A DNA stretch of 64,000 nucleotides from RZZS01 sp964491785 (GCA_964491785.1 CAZBGS010000009.1:3883-67882); one strand, 5' to 3'. Positions 38,938-48,110 are shown, counted from the first letter of the stretch. The notes: generated by a model from the letters alone, not told the origin. Made by a program: numbers and translations.

Positions 38938-39407
38938 GTCAGCATTTTTCCTAAATCAGATGGCCGGAACAGGAGGAATGATCCAAGCAGGAACATCAAA
39001 AGTCCCTGAAGCGCGATACCCCAGTTTACCTGTTTACTTGAATCAAAAAGCTGCATGATTTCGGGCAGGCCTCTGATCAGCGATCCTATGCTTTCAACTA
39101 ATATTAGCAGGCCTGCAAGCGCAGAACCCAGCATAGCCAGTTCCTCGAATTTAACCGGGGATGGCTTTTGCAAGTCGCTTTCGGGGATATCGCGCACCAT
39201 TTTTTTACCAAGCCACGGCGCGCCAAACCAGAATACGGCTATCAGAACAAAATAAGAGAAAGGAACAGCCGCATAGGCAATTTTGTCTTCTGCGGACAGG
39301 TTTGGGCTGGCCACCAGTGAGGCAAACATCCAAAACGACGATACCAAGTAAAGGGCTACCATCAGCGCCATTCCGCGACAAATTAATATGCTAAGGCCAT
39401 AAAGCAT
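38916..39407 (-). CDS. Four-helix membrane protein of unknown function
   Basis: The 163-aa protein has four hydrophobic segments (about 8-32, 45-66, 90-112, 128-148) with a polar middle loop 'KKMVRDIPESDLQKPSPVKF'. AAAGGAA stands before the ATG. It is coupled to the U32 gene by overlap, but no functional link is evident. No family recognised. Confidence 0.75.
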   Translation of the reverse strand: MLYGLSILICRGMALMVALYLVSSFWMFASLVASPNLSAEDKIAYAAVPFSYFVLIAVFWFGAPWLGKKMVRDIPESDLQKPSPVKFEELAMLGSALAGLLILVESIGSLIRGLPEIMQLFDSSKQVNWGIALQGLLMFLLGSFLLFRPSDLGKMLTWLRRKT

Positions 39408-39467
39408 CCCGGTTCCTTTCTTGGACTTGTCCGGATGGCTGCCTTCGCAGGCATAACTGTTTTTGTT

Positions 39468-39794
39468 TCGTCACCCCGGCGAAGACCGGGGTACGGTCAA
39501 GGTGAAGTCTGCTACTTGCAAATCGTTCCATAAAGGTCTTCCCAGCCCGGATTCATTTCCTCAATTAGTCGCATTTTCCAAAGGCGCTTCCATTTCTTAA
39601 GCAGCTTTTCCCGAATTATCGCGGCTTCGGCATTGTCGTAAATTTTATAATAAACCAGTTTGTCGATACCGTACTTTTTCGTGAAGCCGTCGTAAGTAAA
39701 GTGCTGTTGCGGCCTTTAGCCATTATGTAGACGTAGAATTTCTTTTCTTCCATGTTATGACCTGTCCGAACCCCGGCCTGCGCCGGGGTGACGA
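39468..39794. mobile_element. 327-bp element with 14-bp terminal inverted repeats around a GIY-YIG relic
   Basis: TCGTCACCCCGGCG at 39468-39481 and its exact reverse complement CGCCGGGGTGACGA at 39781-39794 bound the element. Each end also folds on itself: ACCCCGGCGAAGACCGGGGT (39473-39492) and ACCCCGGCCTGCGCCGGGGT (39770-39789). Inside is only the broken GIY-YIG gene. The right end lies 8 bp from the alaS stop. The layout resembles a BIME/REP-type or small mobile unit that carried a nuclease gene. Confidence 0.65.
39512..39753 (-). pseudogene. GIY-YIG nuclease-like gene, frameshifted and internally deleted
   Basis: From ATG 39753 the frame reads 'MEEKKFYVYIMAKGRNSTL', the start of single-domain GIY-YIG proteins, then goes out of frame. 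A second frame continues 'GFTKKYGIDKLVYYKIYDNA' and 'RLIEEMNPGWEDLYGTICK' to TAG at 39512. Both are family-like, but about 20-25 residues between them, which should include the catalytic YIG and Arg, are missing. The span is 242 nt, not a multiple of three. Non-functional. Confidence 0.85.
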
Positions 39795-39801
39795 TCAGAA
39801 A

Positions 39802-42555
39802 CTAACTGGCTAAAGCCTTCTCAATTGCACTAACCGCATCATTGGCCGCGTCAGCGTTGGGGCCGCCGGCCTGAGCCATGTCGGGACGACCGCCGCCGCC
39901 CGAACCGCCAAGAGCCTGCGCGCCGGCTTTCACAAGTTCGACCGCGCTGATTTTCCCGGTCAGATCGTCGGTAACCGCCACGACCAGTGAGGCTTTGCCT
40001 TCGTTGGTGGCCACAAGGGCAATAACGCCTGAGCCGAGTTTTTTCTTAAGATCGTCAGCCATCGGCTTCAGATCCTTTGCGGGAAAACCGTCGAGCACGC
40101 GGGCGGTAAACTTAACGCCGCCGATATTCTTCACCTCCGGCCCCGCCGCCGCCGCTCCGCCGCCGCCGCAAGTGGCCAGTTGCCGCCTCAGTTCCGAGAC
40201 CTGCTTCTCAAGCCTGCGCTTTTCTTCGGACAGGATTCTAACCCTCTCCGGAAGCGCGGATATGGAGACGTTAAGCATTTCCGAGAGCGAATGGAGAATA
40301 TCATCCTCGTCTTTCAATAGCGCCAGTGCCCCGCCTCTCGTCACGCCCTCAAGTCGCCGGACGCCGGCAGAAAGGGCGCTGTCCGAAGTCAGCTTGAACA
40401 TCCCGATATCCCCTGTTCTGCGCACATGAGTTCCGCCGCAAAGTTCCAGCGAATAAGGCACAAGCCCCTCACCCGGATCGCTTGATGGCGATCCGACCTC
40501 TCCCGAGGGAGAGGTTAAAGCTCCCTCTCCCTTGGGAGAGGGTTGGGGTGAGGGGTGATTTGTTCGTGAGGGGTAATACCTTCCCATCGTAAGGACTCTT
40601 ACCTCCTCGTCATACTTCTCGCCGAACAGAGCCATGGCCCCGGCCTTCATCGCCTCCTCGACATTCATCAGGCGGGTGCAGGCGGGTGTGTTCGCCCAGA
40701 TCTCTTCATTGACCATCGCCTCGATCGAGGCGATCTCCTCGTCGGTGAGGGGGCGCGCAAGACTGACGTCGAACCGCAACCGGTCGGGCGAAACCAGCGA
40801 GCCTTTCTGGATGACATGTTCACCGACTATTCTGTGCAAGGCGGCATGTAATAAATGCGTCGCCGAGTGGTTCGCCCGGATGGCATCGCGCCGGTCGGTA
40901 TTGATTTTCATTTTCACCGGCTCGCCGGCACCGATCTGGCCTTTCTCGATCACGCCCTTATGTACCCAGAGCTTCCCTACCTGCTTGACGGTATCAAGCA
41001 CGGCGACCTGAGCGGTATCGGTTTCAATGATTCCGGTATCGCCGCTCTGCCCGCCGGACTCGCCGTAGAAGGGGGACTGGTTGGTGATTATCTGGATTTC
41101 CTCGCCCGCGGAGGCGCTCTCAACCTTCTTTCCGTCCTTAATGATAGCCTTGATAATCCCTTCGGCCTGTTCGGTCTCGTAGCCCAGAAAGTCGGTCGGC
41201 CCGACTTCGTCGAGAATCTCGAACCAGAGCTTGTCGAGCGCGGCGTCTCCCGATCCGGCCCAGCTCTTGCGGGCGTCCTCTCTCTGGCGCTGCATGCATT
41301 TCTCGAAACCTTCCATATCGACCTTCAGTCCCTTTGCCTTGAGCGCGTCGGCGGTAAGGTCGACCGGAAATCCGTAAGTGTCGTAAAGCTTGAAGGCGAC
41401 TTCTCCGGAAAGCGTTTTGTCGCGCACCTTCGACGCCTCATCGTCCAGAATTTTAAGGCCGCGCTCCAGAGTGCGCTTGAAGCTCGTCTCTTCGAGCTTC
41501 AGGGTCTCGGTCACCAGCGCCTGCGCCCGCACGATTTCGGGATAGGCCTCGCCCATAAGCCCGATCAGCGTGGGCACAAGCCTGTACATCAGCGGCTCGC
41601 TCGCGCCCAGAATATGCGCGTGCCTCATCCCGCGCCGCATGATCCGCCGCAGCACGTAGCCGCGCCCTTCGTTCGAAGGCATGACCCCGTCCGCCATCAG
41701 AAAAGTGGCGGCGCGCAGGTGGTCGGCGATCACCCTGTGGCTCGGAGCCTGCGCCCCGTCAGGAGATACCCCGGTAATATCGGCGCTGTGCTCGATGATC
41801 CCGCGCAGCAGGTCGATATCGTAATTGGTGAACTTGCCCTGCATGATCGCGGCCGTGCGCTCCAGCCCCATACCGGTATCGATCGAGGGCCTGGGCAGCG
41901 GAGTGCGCGAACCGTCCGGATGCTGTTCGAACTGCATGAAAACGAGGTTCCAGAATTCAAGGAAACGGTCGCCGTCCTGCTCGGGGCTTCCCGGAGGCCC
42001 GCCCTGCAGCCTGTCTCCCTGATCGATGAAAATCTCCGAACATGGCCCGCAGGGGCCGGTGTCGCCCATCATCCAGAAATTATCGTAAGTGGGAATGCGG
42101 ATAATTTTGTCTTCGCTAAAGCCTGCGATCTTCTTCCATAGAGCCGCGGCCTCGTCGTCCTCGTGATATACGGTGACCAGCAACCTGTCCTTCGGAAGGC
42201 CGTAAATCTTTGTCACCAGCTCCCATGCGAACGAAATCGCGTCTTCCTTGAAATAATCCCCGAACGAGAAGTTGCCCATCATCTCGAAGAAAGTATGATG
42301 CCGTGCGGTGTAGCCGACATTCTCAAGATCGTTGTGCTTGCCCCCGGCGCGCACCGATTTCTGCGCGGTCGTGGCGCGCTTGTAAGCCCTTGTCTCGGTT
42401 CCGGTAAACAGGTTCTTGAACTGCACCATCCCGGAATTGGTGAACATCAGCGTCGGGTCGTTCTGCGGCACCAGCGGACTGGACTTCACCACCTCATGCC
42501 CTTTGGAAGCGAAATAGCTCAAAAATTCCTTGCGAATATCGTTTACCGTCTTCAT
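39802..42555 (-). CDS. alaS: Alanyl-tRNA synthetase with an in-frame repeat insertion
   Basis: The 917-aa protein has the class II core ('FTNSGMVQFKNLFTGTE', 'TARHHTFFEMMGNFSFGDYF'), the editing domain with zinc ligands 'NHSATHLLHAALH' and 'ELCGGTHV', and a C-Ala domain ending 'GGGRPDMAQAGG'. It charges tRNA-Ala. Just before 'YSLELCGGTHV', residues about 659-700 ('SPQPSPKGEGALTSPSGEVG' and flanks) are extra compared with the usual 'LTMGDYS' join, and are encoded by the palindromic repeat at 40465-40555. The family is normally about 880 aa. The gene stays open, so the insert is presumably tolerated in a surface loop of the editing domain. Confidence 0.97.
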   Translation of the reverse strand: MKTVNDIRKEFLSYFASKGHEVVKSSPLVPQNDPTLMFTNSGMVQFKNLFTGTETRAYKRATTAQKSVRAGGKHNDLENVGYTARHHTFFEMMGNFSFGDYFKEDAISFAWELVTKIYGLPKDRLLVTVYHEDDEAAALWKKIAGFSEDKIIRIPTYDNFWMMGDTGPCGPCSEIFIDQGDRLQGGPPGSPEQDGDRFLEFWNLVFMQFEQHPDGSRTPLPRPSIDTGMGLERTAAIMQGKFTNYDIDLLRGIIEHSADITGVSPDGAQAPSHRVIADHLRAATFLMADGVMPSNEGRGYVLRRIMRRGMRHAHILGASEPLMYRLVPTLIGLMGEAYPEIVRAQALVTETLKLEETSFKRTLERGLKILDDEASKVRDKTLSGEVAFKLYDTYGFPVDLTADALKAKGLKVDMEGFEKCMQRQREDARKSWAGSGDAALDKLWFEILDEVGPTDFLGYETEQAEGIIKAIIKDGKKVESASAGEEIQIITNQSPFYGESGGQSGDTGIIETDTAQVAVLDTVKQVGKLWVHKGVIEKGQIGAGEPVKMKINTDRRDAIRANHSATHLLHAALHRIVGEHVIQKGSLVSPDRLRFDVSLARPLTDEEIASIEAMVNEEIWANTPACTRLMNVEEAMKAGAMALFGEKYDEEVRVLTMGRYYPSRTNHPSPQPSPKGEGALTSPSGEVGSPSSDPGEGLVPYSLELCGGTHVRRTGDIGMFKLTSDSALSAGVRRLEGVTRGGALALLKDEDDILHSLSEMLNVSISALPERVRILSEEKRRLEKQVSELRRQLATCGGGGAAAAGPEVKNIGGVKFTARVLDGFPAKDLKPMADDLKKKLGSGVIALVATNEGKASLVVAVTDDLTGKISAVELVKAGAQALGGSGGGGRPDMAQAGGPNADAANDAVSAIEKALAS
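40465..40555. repeat. Palindromic repeat inserted inside the alaS coding sequence
   Basis: CCCCTCACCC (40465-40474) and GGGTGAGGGG (40546-40555) are exact inverted ends. Two inner hairpins follow: GGATCG..CGATCC (40475-40494) and CTCTCCCGAGGGAGAG (40499-40514), plus CCCTCTCCCTTGGGAGAGGG (40523-40542). Length 91 bp. The extra segment in the protein is about 42 residues, so some flanking bases were added as well. Confidence 0.8.
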
Positions 42556-42590
42556 CGTCCTGCCGATCTTTTATTATGTGGAATTGCCTA

Positions 42591-42618
42591 GTTATAAGCA
42601 TTTTTGCGATTTTCTCAA
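42591..42618 (-). promoter_or_regulatory. Possible alaS promoter
   Basis: On the minus strand TTGAGA (42613-42618) and TATAAC (42591-42596) are 16 nt apart, about 35 nt upstream of the alaS ATG. Confidence 0.4.
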
Positions 42619-42764
42619 TCCAATAAAAAGATTCCACGAAACACTTATTGACTTGTCATAATAGAAATGCTAGGCGATTAAATAACTATCAATTAAATTG
42701 GTATCAATGCGATTCCGTGGCTGGGTAGAGCTGCGAAGAATCTGGCATAAGACAGGGAGGGATA

Positions 42765-43862
42765 ATGAAAAACGATATTGCAGTAAGTGATCTCGTTGTA
42801 ATTGATTTCAAGTCTTCGGTAATTACGCCGGAGATCAAGGCCTGGATGGAAACGGCACCCGTGCCGTTCGCGGAAAGCTGTTCCAGACAGGTATGGTATG
42901 GTGACGAGTCCTCGTTTGCTGATTTCCCCTGCAAGGATCAACAGAAAGTAAGCGTCCTTACCGGCGCGCAGGCTTACGCCTCCTTGCTCAAGGTTATGTC
43001 CGGCCTTGCAAGCGCTCGTGTGGGAGAAACGCATGTTCGCGGTCAGTTCGCCGACGGTTGGAGAACGCTAGTCAGTAATCATCCCGAAGAATCACAGAGA
43101 TTTCAGAAAATTTACGGCAAACTCAGAAATGACGTAACTTTCTGCAAGGATCACATTTTCAGCAGAATTCAAAAAATAGAGCCGTGGCATGTTGCAAGAT
43201 CGCTGTCCGGTCAGAAAAAAGGAGACAGCATCCTTATCCTGGGCTCGCTTAGCAGTATGGGAAATCTCACGGAAAACGTTGAAAAGCTCATTCGTGTATC
43301 GGAGAATCTGCAAAAGAAAAGAGATGGATTTATCACTATAACGCATCCCGACCCTCAGGTTCTTAAGAAACTGGAAACCGAATATAAATGTTTGACTGGT
43401 TTAAAGCGGATCAAAACCAATATAACGTTCGCGCCTTTTGAGAACATTCAGGAACTGATTGACGTTTCAGACCGGGTATATGTGGATATGCCTATGGGAG
43501 CATATCCGTCCGCGGAAGGGGCCTTGGTCGAAAGCTGGCGGGCCAGAAGAAACTGTGGCAGTACTCTTACCCATATGAAAGGCAGCCCTTCAAACCGCGG
43601 ACTGTCTGTGGAGCCTTGGCTCGGGTCAGGGCTTGATAATTATATTGCCCCGGAAAATATCCGTGAGGAGAAAATCAGGCTGGACAGGCAAAACAAGGCA
43701 TTAATCCGGCAATCCGATCAGATTTTTGCCATGTGTGCCAATGCTCGTCTTGAGGACAAAACCCCAAGTAAGGAGTTGAGAAGAAATTGTCCCGATCTGC
43801 TTGGTATAGGAACCGAAAAAATAGAAAGACACCTTCAATCAGTCACGGCTTATGCTTTGTAG
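42765..43862 (+). CDS. Divergent glutamyl-tRNA reductase-like protein
   Basis: The 365-aa protein is not a close match to any standard gene, but three GluTR landmarks appear in order. 'ESCSRQVWY' (37-45) matches the catalytic-Cys motif 'STCNRTEIY', with Cys39 as nucleophile. 'AYASLLKVMSGLASARVGET' with 'HVRGQ' (70-94) matches 'LmrVasGLdSlvlGEpQilGQ'. A dinucleotide-like strand 'SILILGSLSSMGN' (155-167) sits where the NADPH domain begins. GluTR reduces Glu-tRNA to glutamate semialdehyde for heme synthesis; it is usually about 420 aa, and most alphaproteobacteria instead use ALA synthase. The dimerisation helix at the end is short. The role here is uncertain and may not be heme synthesis. Confidence 0.6.
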   Translation: MKNDIAVSDLVVIDFKSSVITPEIKAWMETAPVPFAESCSRQVWYGDESSFADFPCKDQQKVSVLTGAQAYASLLKVMSGLASARVGETHVRGQFADGWRTLVSNHPEESQRFQKIYGKLRNDVTFCKDHIFSRIQKIEPWHVARSLSGQKKGDSILILGSLSSMGNLTENVEKLIRVSENLQKKRDGFITITHPDPQVLKKLETEYKCLTGLKRIKTNITFAPFENIQELIDVSDRVYVDMPMGAYPSAEGALVESWRARRNCGSTLTHMKGSPSNRGLSVEPWLGSGLDNYIAPENIREEKIRLDRQNKALIRQSDQIFAMCANARLEDKTPSKELRRNCPDLLGIGTEKIERHLQSVTAYAL

Positions 43863-43992
43863 GCGGGCGAAATTCCGGGGGACAAAAAGATATTCTGTAA
43901 AATAAAGCTTTCTTTTTCGGCCGATATATGATTTATTGGCGCGAAAATTACTTAAGAATAATAACGCTGGAAAACAAACCGCAGGAGATCAA

Positions 43993-44796
43993 ATGGACGA
44001 CTTCATCCGACTGGCGTATTACATGGCCGATGAAGCGGAAAAGATTATCCATGAATATTTCCGCAAGCCGTTCGACGTCGAATGCAAATCTGATGAATCC
44101 CCGGTAACCAAAGCCGATCGCAGCGTTGAAATAAAACTTCGCCAGATAGTCGCCGAGCATAGAGGCGATGATGGAGTCTGCGGCGAGGAATTCGGAAATA
44201 CCAAAACCCGCAGCGGCTATACCTGGGTATTCGACCCTATCGACGGCACCAAGCAGTTCGCGGGCGGCAGGCCGACCTTCGTAACCCTTATCGCCCTGTG
44301 CCGCGATGGCGAGCCGGTGATGAGCCTGATGAACCAGCCAGTATTGAAGGAACGATGGCTTGGCGTTGAAGGCCGTCCCACCACCTTTAACGGAAAGCCT
44401 GTAAAGACTCGCAAATGCAGCGAATTGAAACAGGCGCGCACCGGAATTACCAGTCCCCGTAACTTCACCAAATTCGAAACACTTCCCGCCATCCACGAAG
44501 CCACCCAGTTCATCGCCTGGGGCGGCCACGCCTACGGCTTCGGCCAACTTTCCTGCGGCTGGCTGGATCTTGTGCTTGAAAAGCATTTCGGGCCTTTCGA
44601 TACGCTGCCGGTAGTCCCCATCGTCAGAGGCGCCGGAGGTATAATCACCGACTGGAGAGGCGGCCCGCCCAACCTCGAATCCCGAGACAAGGTCGTCGCT
44701 TCCGGAAATCCCGAACTTCACGAAAAAATACTGGATCTTCTCAGAAAATGCGGAGAGCCTGCGGCGCTCCCGGCTGTACAGCGGGCAGTCGCCTGA
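43993..44796 (+). CDS. Inositol-monophosphatase-family phosphatase (HisN-like), copy 1
   Basis: The start ATG 43993 is preceded by GCAGGAGATC; the frame begins earlier at 43936 without a site. The 267-aa protein has the metal-binding motifs 'GEEFG', 'VFDPIDGTKQFAGG' and a late Asp in 'GPFDTLPVVPIVRGAGG'. The pattern fits histidinol-phosphatase HisN of alphaproteobacteria, though an inositol or other sugar phosphatase is possible. A second copy lies at 47271-48038, with a sensor kinase between. Confidence 0.85.
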   Translation: MDDFIRLAYYMADEAEKIIHEYFRKPFDVECKSDESPVTKADRSVEIKLRQIVAEHRGDDGVCGEEFGNTKTRSGYTWVFDPIDGTKQFAGGRPTFVTLIALCRDGEPVMSLMNQPVLKERWLGVEGRPTTFNGKPVKTRKCSELKQARTGITSPRNFTKFETLPAIHEATQFIAWGGHAYGFGQLSCGWLDLVLEKHFGPFDTLPVVPIVRGAGGIITDWRGGPPNLESRDKVVASGNPELHEKILDLLRKCGEPAALPAVQRAVA

Positions 44797-44872
44797 TAAT
44801 ATTTATCCTGTAATTATTTTTACTTTTCTCTATATTCTTAGTAACGTATCCATATAAAACTTTGTGATCTGA

Positions 44873-47071
44873 TTGATAGTGTTTAAGAATATCAGCTTGA
44901 ACTCCAAACTTTTTCTGTTGGTGGCCTTCCCGGTGGCGCTGATATTTCTGCTCGGCGCATTCGAAGTTATCCAGGACAGATTCCATTTACTTCAAAGCAG
45001 AAAAGAAAATACCCGGAATCTGGTAGAGAGCGCCTATAGCATTCTTGGATATTATAACGAACTTTATGAAAGCGGCCAGATTCCTCTGGATCAGGCTCAG
45101 GATAGCGCAAAAGAACTCATCCGGGATATGCGCTATGATGACAAGGAATATTTCTGGATCAACGACCTTCAGTCGGTAATGATAATGCACCCTTATCAGT
45201 ACTGGCTTGAGGGAAAGGACTTGTCCGATTACAGGGATCCCGAGGGTTTCCCTCTGTTCAACGAATTCGTACGGGTGGTAAGGGAAAAGGGCGCTGGTTT
45301 TGTCGATTATTCCTGGCCCGGCCCCGGCGAAAAAGAACCAAAACCAAAAGTTTCTTTCGTCAAGGGTTTTACTCCATGGGGCTGGATAATAGGTTCCGGC
45401 ATTTATATTGACGACCTTAATGAGAGATTCGCAAGAGAGCTTGTTTTTCTGGGCGTTCTCCTGTTGTTAGTCGTTTCCACAGTGGCAGGTTTCGGCTGGT
45501 TCGTTGCCAGGGACGTCGCAACGGCGGTAAGGCGTCTTCAGATGTTCAAGGCGGTAATGGATTCCACCAGCGATGCCGTCAAAATCATGGAAACTGATCT
45601 GGTCTATCCCGGGCCGAAAGTTGTCTACGTTAACAAGGCCTACACTGTGATGACCGGAGTTACCTCCGGGGAAGCCGAAGGAAAGCCTCCCTACCTTTTT
45701 AAGGATGAAGCCTCAAGCAGGGACTTGTTTGACGCGATTTGCAAGGAACTTAAACAGGGCAGGCCCTATCAGGGCGAGCTTGTCCGCATCAGCAAGTCAG
45801 GCAATGAATATTGGGCGTCGGTCGGTGTATTTCCCATCCACGACCCCGCAGGCCGACTTATCAATTACGCCGCCATCGAGCGGGATATTTCCCGTGAAAA
45901 GGAAATCGAAAAGCGTCTCGATCACTCCCAGAGGATGGAGGCTGTGGGCAGGATGACGGGCGGTATAGCCCATGACTTTAACAACATGCTCACCGTGATC
46001 ACCGGCAATCTCGAGATAATTCAGGAGATCGGCAAGGATAACGGCATGATCGTCAAGCCTGCCCAGATTGCCCAGAGGGCCGCATCGAAAGCTGCCGATC
46101 TTACCCAGCACCTTCTGGCTTTCTCCAGGCGTCAGGTATTAAGACCCCGGATCACCGAAATCGAAAAGCTTGTTTCTTCCGTAGTCGAGCTTGCTCACAG
46201 GACGGTAGGAGAAGAAACCGAGATAAAAACGATATTCAACAAGGTTAAATGCACGGCATATATCGATTCCGTCCAACTGGAAAACGCGCTGATGAATCTG
46301 ATCATCAATGCCAGGGATGCCATGCATGAAGGCGGAATAATTACCATAGAGACTTCCACTGTCTTTATCGAGAATGAGTATGCCGAAATTCACCCCGATG
46401 TCGAAACCGGCTGGTTTAACGTTGTTTCCGTCAGTGATACCGGAGAAGGAATGTCGCCGGAGACTTTGGAACGGGCTTTTGAGCCTTTCTTCTCGACGAA
46501 AGAGCCAGGCAAGGGAACCGGGCTTGGCCTGGCGATGGTTTATGGCTTCGTCGCCCAGTCCGGCGGCTTTGCCCGGATTTACAGCGAAGAAGGCATCGGT
46601 ACGACCGTAAAACTCTTCCTGCCCTGCGTTGCCAGTGACGAAATTAATCCAGTGGATTCCCAAATAAAAGATGCCCCCGCCCGCCAGAGACTCCCCCGGG
46701 GTAGCGAAAAAATTCTGATCGTGGAAGATGATGAAGATGTGCTGGCCTTTACCGCCGCCGTCCTTTCCGGCCTTGGTTACCAGGTTCTGACTGTTTCCGG
46801 CGGCAATGACGCCATATCTTTAATCGAACAGAACAATGACATCGACTTGCTTCTTACCGACGTTGTCATGCCTGGTATCAATGGAGAAGAACTTTCTCTG
46901 AGAGCGAAAGAAGTGCAGCCTGAATTGAAAGTGCTTTTTATGTCCGGATACACCGAGAATGCCCTGATGAACAAAAACCGTCTGAAGCCGGGCATCCAGC
47001 TTTTATCAAAACCATTCAGCAGGTATAGTCTCGCTTCAAGAGTAAGATCGGTACTTGACGGACAGGTTTAA
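44873..47071 (+). CDS. Hybrid sensor histidine kinase (sCache-PAS-HisKA-HATPase-REC)
   Basis: The 732-aa protein has a membrane helix at about 12-32, a periplasmic single-Cache domain ('DDKEYFWINDLQ', 'GWIIGSGIYIDDL'), a second helix at about 195-218, a PAS domain, HisKA with the phospho-His in 'GGIAHDFNNML', HATPase boxes ('NLIINARDAM', 'DTGEGMSPE', 'GTGLGLAMVYG') and a C-terminal receiver with Asp in 'LLLTDVVMPGINGEE'. The Cache domain suggests sensing of a small organic acid. The start is TTG 44873 or GTG 44879; neither has a clear ribosome site. No separate response regulator is adjacent. Confidence 0.93.
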   Translation: MIVFKNISLNSKLFLLVAFPVALIFLLGAFEVIQDRFHLLQSRKENTRNLVESAYSILGYYNELYESGQIPLDQAQDSAKELIRDMRYDDKEYFWINDLQSVMIMHPYQYWLEGKDLSDYRDPEGFPLFNEFVRVVREKGAGFVDYSWPGPGEKEPKPKVSFVKGFTPWGWIIGSGIYIDDLNERFARELVFLGVLLLLVVSTVAGFGWFVARDVATAVRRLQMFKAVMDSTSDAVKIMETDLVYPGPKVVYVNKAYTVMTGVTSGEAEGKPPYLFKDEASSRDLFDAICKELKQGRPYQGELVRISKSGNEYWASVGVFPIHDPAGRLINYAAIERDISREKEIEKRLDHSQRMEAVGRMTGGIAHDFNNMLTVITGNLEIIQEIGKDNGMIVKPAQIAQRAASKAADLTQHLLAFSRRQVLRPRITEIEKLVSSVVELAHRTVGEETEIKTIFNKVKCTAYIDSVQLENALMNLIINARDAMHEGGIITIETSTVFIENEYAEIHPDVETGWFNVVSVSDTGEGMSPETLERAFEPFFSTKEPGKGTGLGLAMVYGFVAQSGGFARIYSEEGIGTTVKLFLPCVASDEINPVDSQIKDAPARQRLPRGSEKILIVEDDEDVLAFTAAVLSGLGYQVLTVSGGNDAISLIEQNNDIDLLLTDVVMPGINGEELSLRAKEVQPELKVLFMSGYTENALMNKNRLKPGIQLLSKPFSRYSLASRVRSVLDGQV

Positions 47072-47270
47072 GCCAATGGAAGTAGGATTTACATGGTTTG
47101 AATAGAGTCTTCTTGCCCGGTCTTCCAAGCTTGAGCCTGACGACCTCGGCTATTTGCTCGGGGTTCAACATTCTAGGCGGGACTGCCATTCACGACTATA
47201 CAGAATCTCCTTGCGCCGTCTGCCGTTTCAAGTATGAAGATATCTTTTCATCCCTGATTTGAAAGTTAAC

Positions 47271-48038
47271 ATGATGCATGAATTCAGGACGCTTGCGATG
47301 CGAATGGCGGATGAGGCGGGCAAGGTGGCAAGACAGTATTTCCGCCTGCCGTTCGATGTTGAAAGCAAAATCGACGCCTCGCCCGTAACCATCGCCGACA
47401 GAGCCATCGAAAAAAAGCTTCGCGAGATAATCGAGGAACAAAGACCCGATGACGGGATTCTCGGAGAGGAATACGGAATCAAGGAAAGCCGCAGCGGCTA
47501 TACCTGGGTTCTGGATCCCATAGACGGTACGAAATCCTTCATTATCGGCAGGCCGACCTTCGGAACTCTCATCGCTCTTTGTGAGGGCGACAGGCCGGTA
47601 CTGGGCATTATCGATCAGCCGGTATCGGCGGAACGGTGGCTGGGCACTCCTGAAGGAACGGTGTTTAACGGCAGGCCGGTGAAAACCCGTCCATGCACTG
47701 CACTTTCCAGCGCGCTCGTGACGACTACAGACCCGCTGGGCCAGTTCGAAAGCGGCCTTGAGCGGGAAGTCTATGCATCCTTGCGCAGGCTCGGCAAGAC
47801 CCAGGCCGTTGGTGGCGACTGCATGAATTATGCTTATCTGTCCTGCGGCTGGGCGGACATTGTTATTGAAACGAAACTGGCGCCATATGACTTCGCCGCT
47901 CTGGTTCCCGTTGTCGAAGGCGCCGGAGGAATGATTTGCGACTGGGAGGGCCTCCCTCTGACCCTGAAATCGGACGGCAGGGTTCTGGCGCTCGGCGACA
48001 AAAGCCTCTGGCCTCAGGTAAAACCTTTGCTGAAATAA
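47271..48038 (+). CDS. hisN: Inositol-monophosphatase-family phosphatase (HisN-like), copy 2
   Basis: The 255-aa protein has 'GILGEEYG', 'VLDPIDGTKSFIIGRPTFGT' and 'APYDFAALVPVVEGAGGMI', the full alphaproteobacterial HisN pattern. It should remove phosphate from histidinol phosphate in histidine synthesis, and matches the family better than copy 1. Start chosen at ATG 47271; ATG 47274 and TTG 47259 are alternatives without clear ribosome sites. Confidence 0.88.
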   Translation: MMHEFRTLAMRMADEAGKVARQYFRLPFDVESKIDASPVTIADRAIEKKLREIIEEQRPDDGILGEEYGIKESRSGYTWVLDPIDGTKSFIIGRPTFGTLIALCEGDRPVLGIIDQPVSAERWLGTPEGTVFNGRPVKTRPCTALSSALVTTTDPLGQFESGLEREVYASLRRLGKTQAVGGDCMNYAYLSCGWADIVIETKLAPYDFAALVPVVEGAGGMICDWEGLPLTLKSDGRVLALGDKSLWPQVKPLLK

Positions 48039-48110
48039 GGATCGGCAAAAGACTCATGACTTTTGGTTGTATGCGCCTCTCCAACAGGGAAGCGCGGCCT
48101 TAGTAGCCTG

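Noticed and set aside
40855..42141. 428-aa frame opposite alaS
   Set aside because: Antisense shadow of a well-supported synthetase.
47027..47189. Short minus-strand frame 'MAVPPRMLNPEQIAEVVRLK...'
   Set aside because: It overlaps the sensor-kinase 3' end, has no ribosome site and resembles nothing I know.
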